From contig CM032128.1 in NCBI GenBank assembly GCA_018894105.1, positions 16,163,001-16,227,000 on the forward strand: a DNA stretch of 64,000 nucleotides, in the 5' to 3' direction. The notes below the pieces were generated by a model, which searched no databases, had not been told where the DNA came from, and saw only the letters and a program-made list of their open reading frames with translations. Each line of letters begins with the position of its first letter. Position 1 is the first letter of the stretch. Position numbers and translations under genes: made by a program. This document shows positions 11,891 through 23,954 of the stretch, one piece after another. The DNA comes from Jacaranda mimosifolia. Lineage: Eukaryota; Streptophyta; Magnoliopsida; Lamiales; Bignoniaceae.

Positions 11891-14074
11891 TGTTGAAATA
11901 GTGCCTGCAAGCTAATTAGATTGGTGTGTAAAACTACTCCACTTGTGATACAATCTTGATTGAATGATATTTACTAATATGACCATCTTTTCATATTATG
12001 CGTTTATGATTTCTTCCCATGCATTTGGTTGAAGCCCTTAAACCATACAAGACTACGGGATTTAGTCACACGTATGATGGTGACCATGAAATAAGTTTCT
12101 ATGGTCATGATTCTAAATACTCCAAGTCATAAAATCTTATAAGATAGGGCATCTGAGATTCAAATAGACTTACACTGACGATGCATACTCCAAGGGGTTG
12201 GATATTACCCTATTTCGTGGATAATTTATGTTAGACATAGATGCATGTTAATAGATACTTGTTACAGAACAAGTTCACTGAAGGCTCACTTAGAGAATCC
12301 ACAAGGTAGTCGTAGTGGCATGTCGGTAGTGGTAAGTTCTCTAGCTTATGACAGTGCATATAATTAGTCTTTTGACTTGATGTTCCACACTAACATTATA
12401 TTTAAAGCCTTATGCTTTAATTTTGCTCCAACCACGTAGCAAGTCACTTGGGGCTTAGGTTGGGCACAAGCTACCTAAGTATGGAGGTTGGTGAGTTCCA
12501 AGATGGGATTTGTTTTGCCTGTTTATAAAGAAAAGGCTCATCTCCTATGTATTCTAAGATGATTGATTCCAAAAAAATCTTGCGCAAGGTGATATGAAAA
12601 TTTGGAAAATGAGTTCTTCCAAGTTGCGGTCATAACGAGGAATCGAACGTCAAGAATAGATACATGGTTATGAAGGCTATTATGGAGATGACAAATATCT
12701 TACCTTAGACCTCTTTCAGGAGATAGGAAACAGAAAGACTGTATTTGCACTACAATCGTAAGCGGTAATGGTTCATCCTCAATTAATTCATCCAATTCGT
12801 TAGGCTCCATAGGCTTGTGCTAGACATCGACTATATAGATTAGGTACTCTTCAATTAATAGAGATTAATTGATAGAGTGATTAGTTTAAAAGAGTTTAGA
12901 CTAATCAGAATATTTGATCTTCAATAAATCACAAAGAGTTGCAAGCCCATGTATAATTAATTGGTGAACCTAAAGGATCACACATAAAATCCTAGAACAC
13001 TCTCACTTGATTGAAGAAATTATCTAAGGGGCTAGATAATAAAGGTGATCAAGTTAATTGGAGAGAGAGACCAAGTTGACTAATTATTAATTGGTCACTA
13101 TAGCTTGATTAACTTAAATGTTAAATTAATCAAAATAATTTAAAGAACTAAATTAGGCTAATTAAATTAATGAATTAATTTAATTAGTGCCATGTGGCAA
13201 TTTTATTTAGTTAAAGTCAACTTAAAGAGTTATGTTGATTTTATTAACTTAAGGAGTTAAGTTAATCTAATTAAATACTTAATTAGCAGAGAAATCTAAT
13301 TTTTAGAGGAAAAATTAAATGGAAGAGTCCGTTTAAATTAATGAGTTGGCATTTTTAATTTGAGAAATTAAAAATGCAACTTAACTAACAAGTTGGCATC
13401 TTAGGTGGCATTGTAAGGGGGTGTGCACCATCTCACACTACAAATGCACCACACTCCACCTCATGGCCAGCCGATTTATGCCATAATTCCAGCTGCATTT
13501 TTCCCTCCAATCAAGTGATGATCTTACATGTTGAGAGAAACCATCTCTAGATTCCCTTCAACAACATTCTCTCTCCAATAACTTCCTCACACTTTTTTCT
13601 TCATCTTCCTTCATCCTTCTCATCTTTCTAGCTGATTGAGAGAGGATTGAGAGTGGCTTTAGGTGTGTGGACTAGCTTTAGAGGTTTCACACTTGGTGAG
13701 CTCTTAGATTGGTGAATCAAGATTCCTTCAAGGTAGTGGCCGATTTTTTCTCTTTTCAGTGACTAGTGGTTTTGCATCTTGACTTGCTATTTTTCCACCA
13801 TTTCAAGCATGATTTGGAGGAGTTTTTTGGCAGCTACTGTCCTTTAGAGAGAAGTTGGAGATCCTTGGAGGAAAAGGTAAAGAATTCGCTAGGAAAGAGT
13901 TCTATAGTGAAATCTTCCTAGTTGGCTTTCCTTTTCGTGATTAAGATAACATTTTCTTATGTTTTTTTATCCAATTTTGAGGCATGAAATAGATCCTTAG
14001 GTTAAGGATGTGTTAGTTTATTTTTTCCTAGTTTTTGAAATTATTATGGATCTTAGTACCTCATCTACTTTCAA
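11891..14074 (+). repeat. 3' LTR of copia copy B
   Basis: A complete LTR of 2184 bp starting TGTTGAAATAGTGCC and ending CATCTACTTTCA. It aligns along its length with the reverse complements at 15358-17396 (copy C) and 41726-43937 (copy D). I see no open frame of note inside it. Confidence 0.85.
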
Positions 14075-14329
14075 TTTGCTTCTTGGCAAGGTTCGAAGGC
14101 CTCGCCTCCTATTTAATAGAAAGGACCACCCTACCTAAACTAACCAACTCCTCCTCTAATCTAAGCGAACTAACTTCAAGTTGATTAGCCATGACCTCAC
14201 GCCCGAAACCCACGAGCCGCCCTTACCTCTTGAATCCCCTAGATCCTCATCTTCCACCTCAGCTAAAGCCTCCGTGAACTCTGCCTATTTGGCCTCATCT
14301 CTCTCTACGTCAACATCGGCGTCACTCAT
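14075..14329 (-). pseudogene. Tat antisense ORF, N-terminal part
   Basis: The minus strand starts ATG at 14329 and reads MSDADVDVERDEAK, then a stop, then AEFTEALAEVEDEDLGDSRG. This is acidic and parallels MSDTEVDIRGEEVGWAEFVE at 48646 in element E. Extra reading frames in reverse orientation between pol and the 3' LTR are known from Tat-lineage gypsy elements, with unclear function. The frame is cut by the copia B junction at 14075. Confidence 0.65.
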
Positions 14330-14813
14330 CTAATTATGGTTGGTCAGTACACTCAGACTCACTACTGGTTAAATAATTATCGACCCAAACCCTTCTATCA
14401 TCTCTAACTCTCTTGACCTCATTGTCGCTCACCGAACTCATCGAGAAGACGTAGAATTAAAAATAAAAAGGAGAAGAAAGAGAACAAATGTAAGAAGCAA
14501 AGAATGAAGATTACCCAAAAGTTGCAGGCTCGAGAAGTGGAGATGCTTAAAATTCAATCTCAAGGCTTGTGGAATAAACTTGCAGCAAAGAAAGTAAGAG
14601 AATTTCAGATATGGGAATATGAAAATGGTTACAACCAAAATATATAGTGCTTGCCTCGAGGCATGTGAACTATTTTGAACAACCAATTATCAAAGCATTT
14701 AATAGTAGGTCGCCAATTGTGCAGATGGTATACTCCCTAAGGACATCGAAAAATGGACCCTCTGAGCTATCGACCTCACCTTGCCAAGTCTAGCAGAGTA
14801 TAGGGGGCACTTA

Positions 14814-15357
14814 TGTTGCACCCCATAAGGCAACTTTGGAACTAATCTCTTAAACCTTGTGTGTTGAATAACTGGAAGAAAGCCAAAGGCTAACCGACGA
14901 ACCTGCTGGCCTTAACGGATCGATCTCTGACCCTGGTAAGAAGACCAGGGGCCTGGATCTAACCCCGAAAGCGAATACTAGGTCGTGAAGATAGGAACAT
15001 GAGGTTGGAGGTCAGGGGACAGAATATCAAGTTCACTATAGGGCTTACGTAAAATAACATTCACTGCATTTAATGTTGTCCCCCCAAGAGCACCATCCGC
15101 ATTAACATGCACTGTGCTATCCTCTACCACCTTTGAGTACTATTCATCAAAGGTATGTCACTTTGGTCGGGGGTAACCAAAAGACCACATCTATCCTTCA
15201 AACAAGGATAGGGATAGTTTTTAAGAGCAAGGCAGAAAGGTAAAATCAACCCGAACTTAAGGACTATAAATCCTCGAATCAAAATCAAGGCCCAGGTATG
15301 AAATACACACATGTACCTTACCCTTCCAACCTATTTCCTCTTAGTAAATCAGCTTAG
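14814..15357 (+). repeat. Tat 3' LTR, first 544 bp
   Basis: It starts TGTTGCACCCCAT after the polypurine tract and carries a TATAAA box at 15265-15270, comparable to the CTATAAATAG of element E's LTR. It is cut at 15357, where copia C begins. Confidence 0.6.
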
Positions 15358-17396
15358 TGAAGGCACACGTAGTACTAGGATCTAATAATTAACACTTTAG
15401 AAACTAAAATTAACTAGGCTACACATGCTAACAAGGATCTAAACATGTTGTTGATCTAGATTTTGGAAGAAGATTACATTGCTTCGCTCAAAACCAAAGA
15501 GATGTTGAACATGACTTTAACAAGCAGAATCTGTCTTACAGCAGCAACTTGGTTTGGATACAACTTTTGCCCGATTCAAACTCCTCCAAAAATTTTTAAC
15601 AAATTACAGTATCTTCTCAAAATATTCAAAGACGAAGGCTTGATTCAAGGTAAGGGAAGAAAAGAAGAAACACATGAGGAAATATTTGAGAGTTGGAGGG
15701 AAAATGTGAAAAAATCTAATTATTCACAATGTGATCAAGTGGCCGCCTATTTCTCTCACTCTATAGATGTAGAGTGAGGATGGTGTGATGCCAAGGAGGC
15801 ATCATGCCTTCCTCAAGGTGACTGCCAACTTGGACTTGCAAGTTGGCAAGTTGCAATTCAAATTTGAATTTGAATTTTGTGCGCATTTCAATTTCATTTG
15901 GAATCTAATTTCAAATTAATTAAAATGCCACACCAAATGAACCTTTCATTTAAATTTTTCCTCCAAAATTAATTCTATTTATTAATGAAATTAAACACTT
16001 TAATTTAATTAGTTAACCTTTGACATAACTCTTAAGTAAATCAGTTTAACTCTTTATGCTAAGAATTGTTAACTTAACTCTTTAAGCTAACTTGACCAAT
16101 TGATGGTCAAGTGAAACCAAATAATTACATTCTTAATTATTGGTCTAATTTAACTTCTTACATTAGTTGATCAATTTAACAATTAAATTAATTAAGCCAA
16201 AAATGACCTCAATTTTGTCAACCTCAAAATCTGTCCACTATGAGTGATTTTCTAACTCTTAGAAAATTCTTCTTCATCAAGTAGGAAATGCAATTGGCTT
16301 TTGTGTTTGACCCATTAAGTTCTACGATTCATTGGACATGGGCTCACAACTCCTCGTGACTTTTGAAAATCATATATTCCTTTTAGTTTAAACTCCTTTA
16401 AACTAATCGACTCAATTCAATTAATTTCCATTAATTGAAGAGTACCAAATCTCCGTGGTCGATGTCCAACCTCAAGCCCATGGAGCCCAACTAATTGGCC
16501 AAAATGAATACCTTTGGAGAGCCATTCTAGCTCTACGCATATCATGTAAATACGATCCTTCCATTTCTTATCTCCTGAAAGAGGTGTAGGGCAAGATATT
16601 CGCCAATTCCTAATAGCTCTGATATTATGTTTCCATTCTCAATGGTCGGTTCCTCTTTATGACCTCATCTTTAGAAAAGTCCTTATTTCAAATTGTCATA
16701 CTACCTTACGCAAGGATTTCTTGGAATCAATCATTAAAGAATACATAAAAGATGCACTCGCCCTTCACAACGATGTGGAGTTGAATTCCATCTGGAATAT
16801 CATAAACCTCCATATCTAAGTAGCTTATGCCCAATCACCACCCGAAAGTCCTGCTAGGTGACCAGGGAAGAGTCAAAGCATAAGGACCTAAACACAAGAT
16901 TACCATGGATTCTCAGGTCAAAGGACTAATAATATGCACTAGCATAAGCTGGAGAACTTGCACTACCGACTTGCCACTTCGGCTATCTAATGGATTCTCC
17001 GGGCGAGCCTTCAGTACCTTATTTTCCAACAAGCACCCACTAACATGCATCCATATCTCATATGGGATTGCTCATGGAACGAAGCAATATCCAACCCTTG
17101 GATTCGTGCATCATTATTGCAAGTCATCCGAATATTAGATGCTCTGTCTCATAAGATCCTATGACTTGGAAAATTTAAGATCATAAACATGTAAAACTTA
17201 TTCCATGATCACCACCCAATGCTTGACCAAGTCCCGTAGTCTTGTGTGATCTAAGGGCTTCAACCAAATGCCAGTAAAACATTAATGAGCATAAGATAAA
17301 GATAGCTATATAAAGAATATCATTTGATCAAGACTGTCTTACAAGGAAATAGTTTACAAGGCCAATCTAATTGGCTTGCAGAGCACTATTCCAACA
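15358..17396 (-). repeat. 3' LTR of copia copy C
   Basis: Reverse-complemented LTR, 2039 bp, from TGAAGGCACACG to CTATTCCAACA, followed by the complement of the polypurine tract (ATCTCCCACTTGCC). The five bases to its left are CTTAG; the partner repeat cannot be checked because the other end is lost. A short frame at 15463-15777 lies inside the LTR and has no recognisable product. Confidence 0.87.
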
Positions 17397-18110
17397 ATCT
17401 CCCACTTGCCCTAAAGCCAATTCCCATACTTTTAAGACCCATCTTCTCAAGATGCTCTTCAAAGACCTTTTGCGATAGGGGTTTAGTTAGTAGATTTGCT
17501 ATATTCTCTTTTGAGACAACTTTCTCTACTCGGATTTTGCCTCTATCAATGATCTCCCAGATCAAATGATATCGCCTCAATATGTGCTTGGATCGCTAAT
17601 GAGATCTTGGTTATTTAGCTTGTGCTACCACTCAGTTGTTGTCACAGAAGACAACTACTAGATTAGGAATGCTAGGTACTACATTCATCTCTTAAATGAA
17701 GTTTTTCATCCTAACACCCTCTTTTGCAGCTTCTAAAGCCGCAATATGTTTTGTCTCTGTGGTAGAGTCAGCTATGGTGTCTTGTTTGGAACTTTTCCAA
17801 CTCACCGCGCCGCCATTGAGGCAATATATGAATCCAAAAGTAGATTTTAGGTCGTCTACATTAGATTGAAAACTAGAATTCAAAAACCTCTCGAGTTTTA
17901 ATTCTCCATTTCCGTATACCAAAACAAGTCCTTAGTCCTTCTCAAATACTTAAGGATTGCTTTTATGACCATCCAGGAACTTTCACTGAGATTGGATTGG
18001 AAATGACTCATAACACTTAAAGTGTGTGCCACATCTGGTCTTGTACATTGAACAACATACCTTATGCTTCCAGTAGGAGATGTATAAGGTATGTGGGACA
18101 TTCTTTTTCT
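17397..18110 (-). pseudogene. copia RNase H (C)
   Basis: The best-preserved RNase H of the family. At 17386-17580 it gives RRYHLIWEIIDRGKIRVEKV, then ANLLTKPLSQKVFEEHLEKM. At 17692-17922 it gives GELKLERFLNSSFQSNVDDL, then KSTFGFIYCLNGGAVSWKSS and TTETKHIAALEAAKEGVRMK. At 17898-18101 it gives IRYVVQCTRPDVAHTLSVMS, the CTRPDVAH block linking RT to RNase H. The frames are separated by small indels and by loss of the LYCDN region. It resembles Tnt1-type plant copia polyproteins. Confidence 0.9.
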
Positions 18111-19075
18111 CGTCTTCAGTCTCTATGGCCATAGAATTGGAGAGACGAATACCATGTCCCATGGGAAGGAACCCCCTCTTAGATGCTTCTGTACTAAACC
18201 TCTCCAGTATCTTGTTAATGTATAGGGTTTAGGATAGCCCCAGCATACTCCTCAATCTATCTCTATAGATATGTATTCCCAATACATAGGTTGCTTCTCC
18301 CAAATCTTTCATGGAGAATTGAGTAGATAACCATGCTTTAGTACATTCTAACATACATACCTCATTCCCACAACTTTAGTACACTCTAACATAACATAGA
18401 TACTTTGAGAAGGATGTCATCAACATAAAGCAAAATAAACTGTACGCTACTCCCACTAGCTTTCTTATACACACAAGGTTTATACACATTTTTTACAAAG
18501 CCAAACGATTTTACTGTCTTGTCAAAATATATGTTCCAACTTCGGGATACCTATTTGAGTCCATAAATGGATCTCTAGAGTTTGCAAACATTTTGCTAAC
18601 TCTCCTTAGATATAAAACCTTGTGGTTGTACCATATAAATTTCTTTTTCAATGTCGCTATTGAGGACAGCAGTTTTCACATCCATTTGATATATCTCATA
18701 GTCATAATATGTGGCCATGGCAAATAAAATCTGAAAGGACTTAGGCATTGTGATCGGTGAAAAGATTTTCTCGAAATCAATACCGAGTCTTTAAGTGTAA
18801 CCTTTTGCTACTAATCGCACCTTAAAGGTCATTACCTCTGTATCGACTCCTAACTTTCGCTTATAGATCCACTTGCAACCAACGTGAACTATTCCCTTCA
18901 GTGGATCAACCAAAGTCCATACTTTATTGGAGTACATGGAGTCTATTTTAGATCTCATGGTGTCAAGCTAATGTCCCGAGTCTATGTCCAACACAGCTTT
19001 TTCATAGGTTTTTAGATCATTATCCGATTGGCCCATCTCATGAAGGAATCTAAACTTTTTGGGTTGCTTCTTGAT
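18111..19075 (-). pseudogene. copia reverse transcriptase (C), degraded
   Basis: Minus-strand RT with the active-site block LYVDDIL (YVDD at 18416-18427). Upstream are remnants of the KTAFLNG-like, VDINVVYDYEI-like and thumb segments, and EMGQSDNDLKTYEKAVLDID at the RT start. A short duplication around 18340-18390 repeats TTTAGTACATTCTAACATA. Many stops are present; no long open frame remains. Confidence 0.82.
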
Positions 19076-19129
19076 TCCATCCGACCTTTTTGGAGGTTGT
19101 GTGTAAGGCTCTAGATACTTACTTATTTT

Positions 19130-20010
19130 TACCGCTTGTGGGATTTGATTATCATTTTGAAATTCATCAAGTTAAACAATAATGCCATTTCTATCTAATA
19201 TAAATTTCTTTTCTAAAAAGTGGACATTCTTTCAAACAAACACCTTTTGTTCCGAGGGATCATAGAAGTAATAACTCAAAGACTCTCTTAGGTATCCCAC
19301 AAACTTGCACAAGGTAGATCTACTATCCAACTTGTCTCCCACTGTCAGTCTCACATAGGATGGAGACCCCCAAACCTTAAGGTATTGATAAGAGGTTGTT
19401 TTACCATTCCACATCTCATGCGGTATTTTTGGCACCGACTTTGATGGTACTACATTTAGTAGCATTACTGCCATTTGTAAAGTATATCCCCAAAAGGATA
19501 TGGGCATATAAAAAAAGCTTATCGTAGAACATACCATGTCCAACAATGTAATATTTCTCCTTTCAGCTGCTCCATTGTGTTGGGGTGCGCCGAGTGCAGT
19601 CCATTGAGACAGAATCTCATTCTCTTTTAGATAATTCAAGAATTTGATACTTAATTATTCGCCACCTCGATCGGATCGATGAGCTTTAGTACTAAGTCTT
19701 TTTTGCTTTTCCACTTCATTTCTATACTTTTTAAACTTTTCAAAGGCTTCAGACTTGTACTTCATAAGAGACACATGTCTGAATAGACTATAATCATCGA
19801 TGAAGATGATGAAGTAGGGATAGCCTCATCTCGCACTAACTCTTAGTGGGGCGCAAACATCCATATGGATCAAATCCAAAGGACTTGTGGTGCTCTTCAT
19901 TTGTCCTACAAAAGGAGTCTTTGTCATTTTTTCCTTTAAGTAGGATTCACAAGTAGGAAGGTCCTCAATGCCACTAAAATTTAGTGCTTGAGAGCTTCTA
20001 ACTTGTTCAT
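19130..20010 (-). pseudogene. copia integrase (C)
   Basis: At 19232-19639 it encodes NYLKENEILSQWTALGAPQH, NGAAERRNITLLDMVCSTIS, then FFYMPISFWGYTLQMAVMLL and DKLDSRSTLCKFVGYLRESL, ending YDPSEQKVFV. This runs from the catalytic Glu region to the C-terminal part. The first two catalytic Asp blocks lie upstream in broken frames near 19690-19850. Integrase inserts the element cDNA. It is inactivated by frameshifts. Confidence 0.88.
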
Positions 20011-20402
20011 CCTATTTTTAGAAATATGTCCAAGTCTTGCACGCCATAGAATGGCATCTTCTTAGTTATCTAATTTTCTTTTACTTGATTGAATATGCAT
20101 TGGTGAAGGTTTAGAATCAAGTATGTACAATTCGTTATTTAATGTACCTTGAGCAATCAAAGAACCATTATTTAATGCTTTCAACATCCCATTCGATATA
20201 AAAGATCACATCTTTCATTATCAAGAACAGAAATTGAAATAATTTTCTTAACAAGATGAGGTACATAATAAACCAGATCAAGTACAATGCAAGCATTCCC
20301 CTAGTCTAACATGATTACTCCTTGGACCATGGTAGCAACTTTTGCTCCATTTCCTGGGCGAGGGATCATATCCCCTTCATGAAGACTCTTTCTTCTTTCC
20401 AT

Positions 20403-21180
20403 TTACTGTAACGAATTACAAAGGTGAGAACCACATGCAGTATCAAATACCCATGAGGAAGAATTAGTCGTCAAATGCACTTCAATAAAGTACATATCCT
20501 TCTGAAGGGTTGCAAGGTAGGCTTTGCAATTCCTTTTCCAATGTCCCTTTTCCGAAAAGTGGAAACAACTTGCATTGGTTTTAGCCTTTTTCTTAACCCC
20601 CTCCCTGAAACTTTTCATGGGTTGCTTCCGTTTGGAGGAAGAAAAGCTTCTTCCTCTTAGCTCTCTTTCTTGGACCCCTAAAGCTTTTTGTGTTAGAAGA
20701 GGAGGAAGTAAGCATAGGAGGTTTCTCCTTTTTTATAGTCACCTCGGTAGTCACAAGTATGTTCACCAATTCATTAATCATAACATCTTGCTTGGACATA
20801 TTAAAGTTGATAACGAATTGGTCGAACGATGAGGGTAATGATTGAGGGATCAAATCCTCATAGAGGTCATTGTCCATGATCACAACAAGTTGCCCGAACT
20901 TCTCGGTAAGTCCAATCATCTTTAGCCCGTGATCATGGACATTTAAACCCTCAACCATCCTTGATCTAAAGAGCTCTCTTAACAAAGTGAACCTTTCGTG
21001 TCTTGTTTCCACACCATACAACTCTTGTAGATGTTTGTAGATCTCACATGCATGTTTTATATGCTCATGAGTCTTTTCACGCTCATGAGTCATGGAAGCC
21101 ATCATGAAGCATTTCACTTGTAGATTATCATCTACAAATTAAGTTAAAAATTCACAGGCCCCATTAGTGGCGTCATCACC
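20403..21180 (-). pseudogene. copia gag and protease start (C)
   Basis: At 20593-21117 the frame reads MKCFMMASMTHEREKTHEHI, then ACEIYKHLQELYGVETRHER, FTLLRELFRSRMVEGLNVHD and VVIMDNDLYEDLIPQSLPSS: a UBN2-type Gag core. At 20403-20618 it continues with the zinc knuckle CFHFSEKGHWKRNC, in which the second cysteine of CX2CX4HX4C is Phe, and then WVFDTACGSHLCNSLQ, the protease block. A frameshift lies between the two parts. Missing metal ligand and frame breaks show it is dead. Confidence 0.88.
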
Positions 21181-23130
21181 CAATGTGTCTAGTGGACTTT
21201 AATCTAGGACATAGGTCCTCTTTTCAGAATCTAGAATAATTTTAAGGTTTCTCAACCAATCGCGGAAGTTTGGCCTATTGAGTTTATTAGTTCTAAAATG
21301 GTTGCAAGTGGATTTTTAGCCATTTTCTTTTTTAAGATTTTTAAAATCTACAAGAGATGAAAGCCTAAGATTGAATTTTGATATTAAAAACATGTTCATG
21401 GTCTTTCAAATATGTTTTTCTCTCAATATTTCAAATCTTTATCCCCTAGAAGAATTCGGGAAATCTCATTTTCTAGTGAGAATAACAACCCTAAGACTTG
21501 TAAGTGGACCCCCTTGACCAAATATATATTCATAAACAATCCAAAGGTAAGAAACTTTTTCTAATTACACAGCAACATCTCCCATGACCAAGTGTATAAT
21601 GTATGGAAAGCCTCAAATCAAAGGTACATCATATGTTAAGTATGGTCACAGCTTTCCACATAAGTGTGACCCTGTAACCAAATGTATATCACACAAAGAT
21701 AGTAGCATCTTCATGCCATATACTATTGGTAGAATGCATAGATTAATTAAAAAATTTATAATTTGCATCCATTTTGACTTATTATTTGAAGCACTTAGAC
21801 ATTCTAAGTGGACGAATTTTCTTGCTTGCAAAGACTCATCATTTTTATCTTCTTATTTAGATTTTCTATATCCTAACCATACATCTCATATATCAATAGG
21901 ATATGGAAAGTACTAATAAGTAAATGCGCCTAGCATGCTCTTAGAAAGGGATGACCTTGAGCCTAACCAAGTAGCGCACTTAGGGCTATAGGTGCACCAC
22001 CTAGTTGATTTTAAGTAGGTTGATTAAATACAGCTATTACATGAATGTATCCCATACATTCTTGGGTCTCCATGCCTTCAGAGGTCTTCTTTGCTCCTTG
22101 TAACAATTACATGAGAAAGAAACCCTCACTCCTAGTGGTTCTACTCTCATAACATTTATAAGATAGAAAATAAGAGGCATGCAAACCCCAATTTAATAGA
22201 ACCCTTTTCAACAACTTGCAACAAATAAAATCAATATTAAAGGCTCATGATCATCCCCATTCATTCATCATCCCTTCAACAATTAAATGAATAATAAATA
22301 AATCTAGAATTGACATTCAATTCCAAAAATTAAATGCTTATCTATTACAAATAATTGGCCAAGCAAGAGCTAGCAAAACAATTATTCATCAAATTGAAGA
22401 TTAACTTTAACAAGTTTTTAAAAGCAATAAAAAATGTCAAACATAATTTTGATAACTTACACAACACTTGTGCATCTATTATGTGTGGTTCAAAACACTT
22501 TTGGTCACTAAAGGATCCTAAGAAACAACCAAACTTGAGCCAGATGAAAACGGTGCCGCTGCCTGCCTAAGCTGGGCACACTGCCACGCAGCAGGCGCAC
22601 CTACTGCTGGGCCAAAGCCTGGCCAGGTAAGGCAGCATGCCCTGTTTTCAAGTTTTGCTCAAGTCAAGTGCTAATTAGCTCAACTTTTGTGTCCCAAAAA
22701 TTTAGAACAACATTCTCAACATGAAAACACACATTATAGATAAAATTCCAGATTCAAAACTCCTTTTAAAAATAGAATTTCAAGTGCTCAATTATGCTCT
22801 CAAAAATAAGTTAAAGTAAGAATCACATTCTTCAAAAATCTTCAACAAACTCCAATCAAATTGGATAAAAAAATTGACCAAAACTCTTTTAGGCCATCAA
22901 CAACATGCTATGTCAACATATAACATCAACTAATGCTAAATCAACATTCAACATTAGAAGCTATGAATTAAAACATACTAATCATATGAATTAACACTTA
23001 AAACACATATTAGCTTGCTTTCAATTCATCAATCAAGGAGCCACACACAATATCATCGAAACACTCCAATCCATCATATGAATCGAGACTTTGGTGATTT
23101 TGATCAATTCATTGCATTAATCAATCAATA
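21181..23130 (-). other. 5' leader of copia C (no gene)
   Basis: A ~2-kb non-coding leader, collinear with 39700-41700 in copy D. It contains a GC-rich block (22551-22644) in otherwise AT-rich sequence. Compared with D, about 60 bp including the primer binding site and the LTR terminus are missing near 23130. Short frames at 21584-21916 and 22355-22570 have no recognisable product. Confidence 0.7.
22551..22644. other. GC-rich block in copia leader (C)
   Basis: About 94 bp, much richer in G and C than its surroundings, with short self-complementary pieces (GCAGCAG against CTGCTGG, and GCCTGGCCAGG). Copy D has a corresponding block at 41095-41195. Possibly a structured leader element; the function is unknown. 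Confidence 0.5.
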
Positions 23131-23505
23131 GGATCCAGTAATTAACACTTTAAAAACTGAAATTACTAAGCTACACATGCTAACAAGGATCTAAACATGC
23201 TGTTGATCCAGATTTTGGAAGAAGATTACTTTGATTCGCTCAAAACCAAGGCGATGTTAAAGATGACTACAACGGCAGAATCTGTCTCATAGTGGCAGCT
23301 CGACTTGGATGTAACTTTTGCCCTATCCATACTCCTCCAAAAATTCTAAAAAAATTATAGTATCTTCTTAACTCCTTGATGAATCTACTGTAGAACATTC
23401 AGCTCAAAAAGCAACAGGAAAACGCCAGAAAAAAATTGCCAAGCGGACTGCCCTAACAGTGGATCTCCAAAAGTAAGCAATCCAATTGCCTTGCCTCTAA
23501 TTGTT
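23131..23505 (-). repeat. 5' LTR remnant of copia C
   Basis: Matches the left 380 bp of the copy D 5' LTR in order, for example GGATCCAGTAATTAACAC and CAGTGGATCTCCAAAAG. It breaks off between 23490 and 23510, where a coding-like LINE fragment starts. The rest of the LTR and the target duplication are lost. Confidence 0.7.
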
Positions 23506-23954
23506 AAGATTTTCCAAGAGAAGAACGTCCATATTATTATTGTGGAAACAGATGCTTTTGTTGCTATTCATCTCATAACAAACCACCAACCTCACCATTG
23601 GAATCTTGCGCATACTATAGGTAGGATTAGAAACTATATTCAAGTTATGAATGTGTTAATTGTTCACATATATAGGGAAGGTAACTCCCTAAACAGGTTC
23701 AGATTTTGCTCAGAATGGATGAACTCCAATTACCTAATTTCAGATTCAAAAAACCTTGACGGTTTACTGAGTTGGTTTTATGGTGATTGGATAAATTTTT
23801 TATTATCAAATTTCACTATTACCATGTTCTGGATTTGGGGCTGCTTTCATTGCTGAATTACTGGATTGGTACAGAACTTGGTTATTCTTACTAGACTTAA
23901 TTTCTAGGATAATTGCATTTAGTATCTCCATTTTGTCTTCACTTGGGATACATT
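23506..23954 (+). pseudogene. RNase H-like remnant, probably plant LINE
   Basis: The frame reads KNVHIIIVETDAFVAIHLIT, then HHWNLAHTIGRIRNYIQVMN and VLIVHIYREGNSLNRF. This fits the RNase H-like domain (RVT_3 type) found at the C-terminus of plant LINE proteins and in related genes, with the (E/D)TDS...A block and the HVYREGN block. The usual ADALA after REGN is degraded (LNRFRF). It is followed by unrecognised sequence up to the CACTA insertion. It could instead derive from a host RNase H-like gene. Confidence 0.6.

Larger units (their letters stand above)
7069..14074 (+). mobile_element. Ty1/copia copy B, 5'-truncated
   Basis: A plus-strand copy of the family: leader, gag, protease remnant, integrase, RT, RNase H, polypurine tract (AGTGGGAGAT before 11891) and a complete 3' LTR. 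The 5' LTR and primer site are missing because the element starts abruptly inside the leader near 7069. All coding parts are damaged. It ends inside a Tat-lineage element, whose antisense frame resumes at 14075; the five bases after the LTR are ATTTG. Confidence 0.88.
14075..15357 (+). mobile_element. Tat-lineage Ty3/gypsy fragment
   Basis: This holds the 3' part of a Tat-lineage element: the start of its antisense frame, a polypurine-like AGAGTATAGGGGGCACTTA, and the first 544 bp of its 3' LTR. It is recognised by homology with 48500-49600 of element E. Copia B abuts it on the left and copia C on the right, so both copia elements appear to have inserted into it. Confidence 0.72.
15358..23505 (-). 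mobile_element. Ty1/copia copy C
   Basis: Minus-strand copy with, from right to left: a remnant of the 5' LTR, leader, gag, integrase, RT, RNase H, polypurine tract and a complete 3' LTR. The primer site and the LTR/leader junction are deleted near 23130. The 5' LTR breaks off near 23505 against a LINE-type fragment. All coding domains can be recognised and are broken by stops. With copy B it forms a large inverted repeat. Confidence 0.9.
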
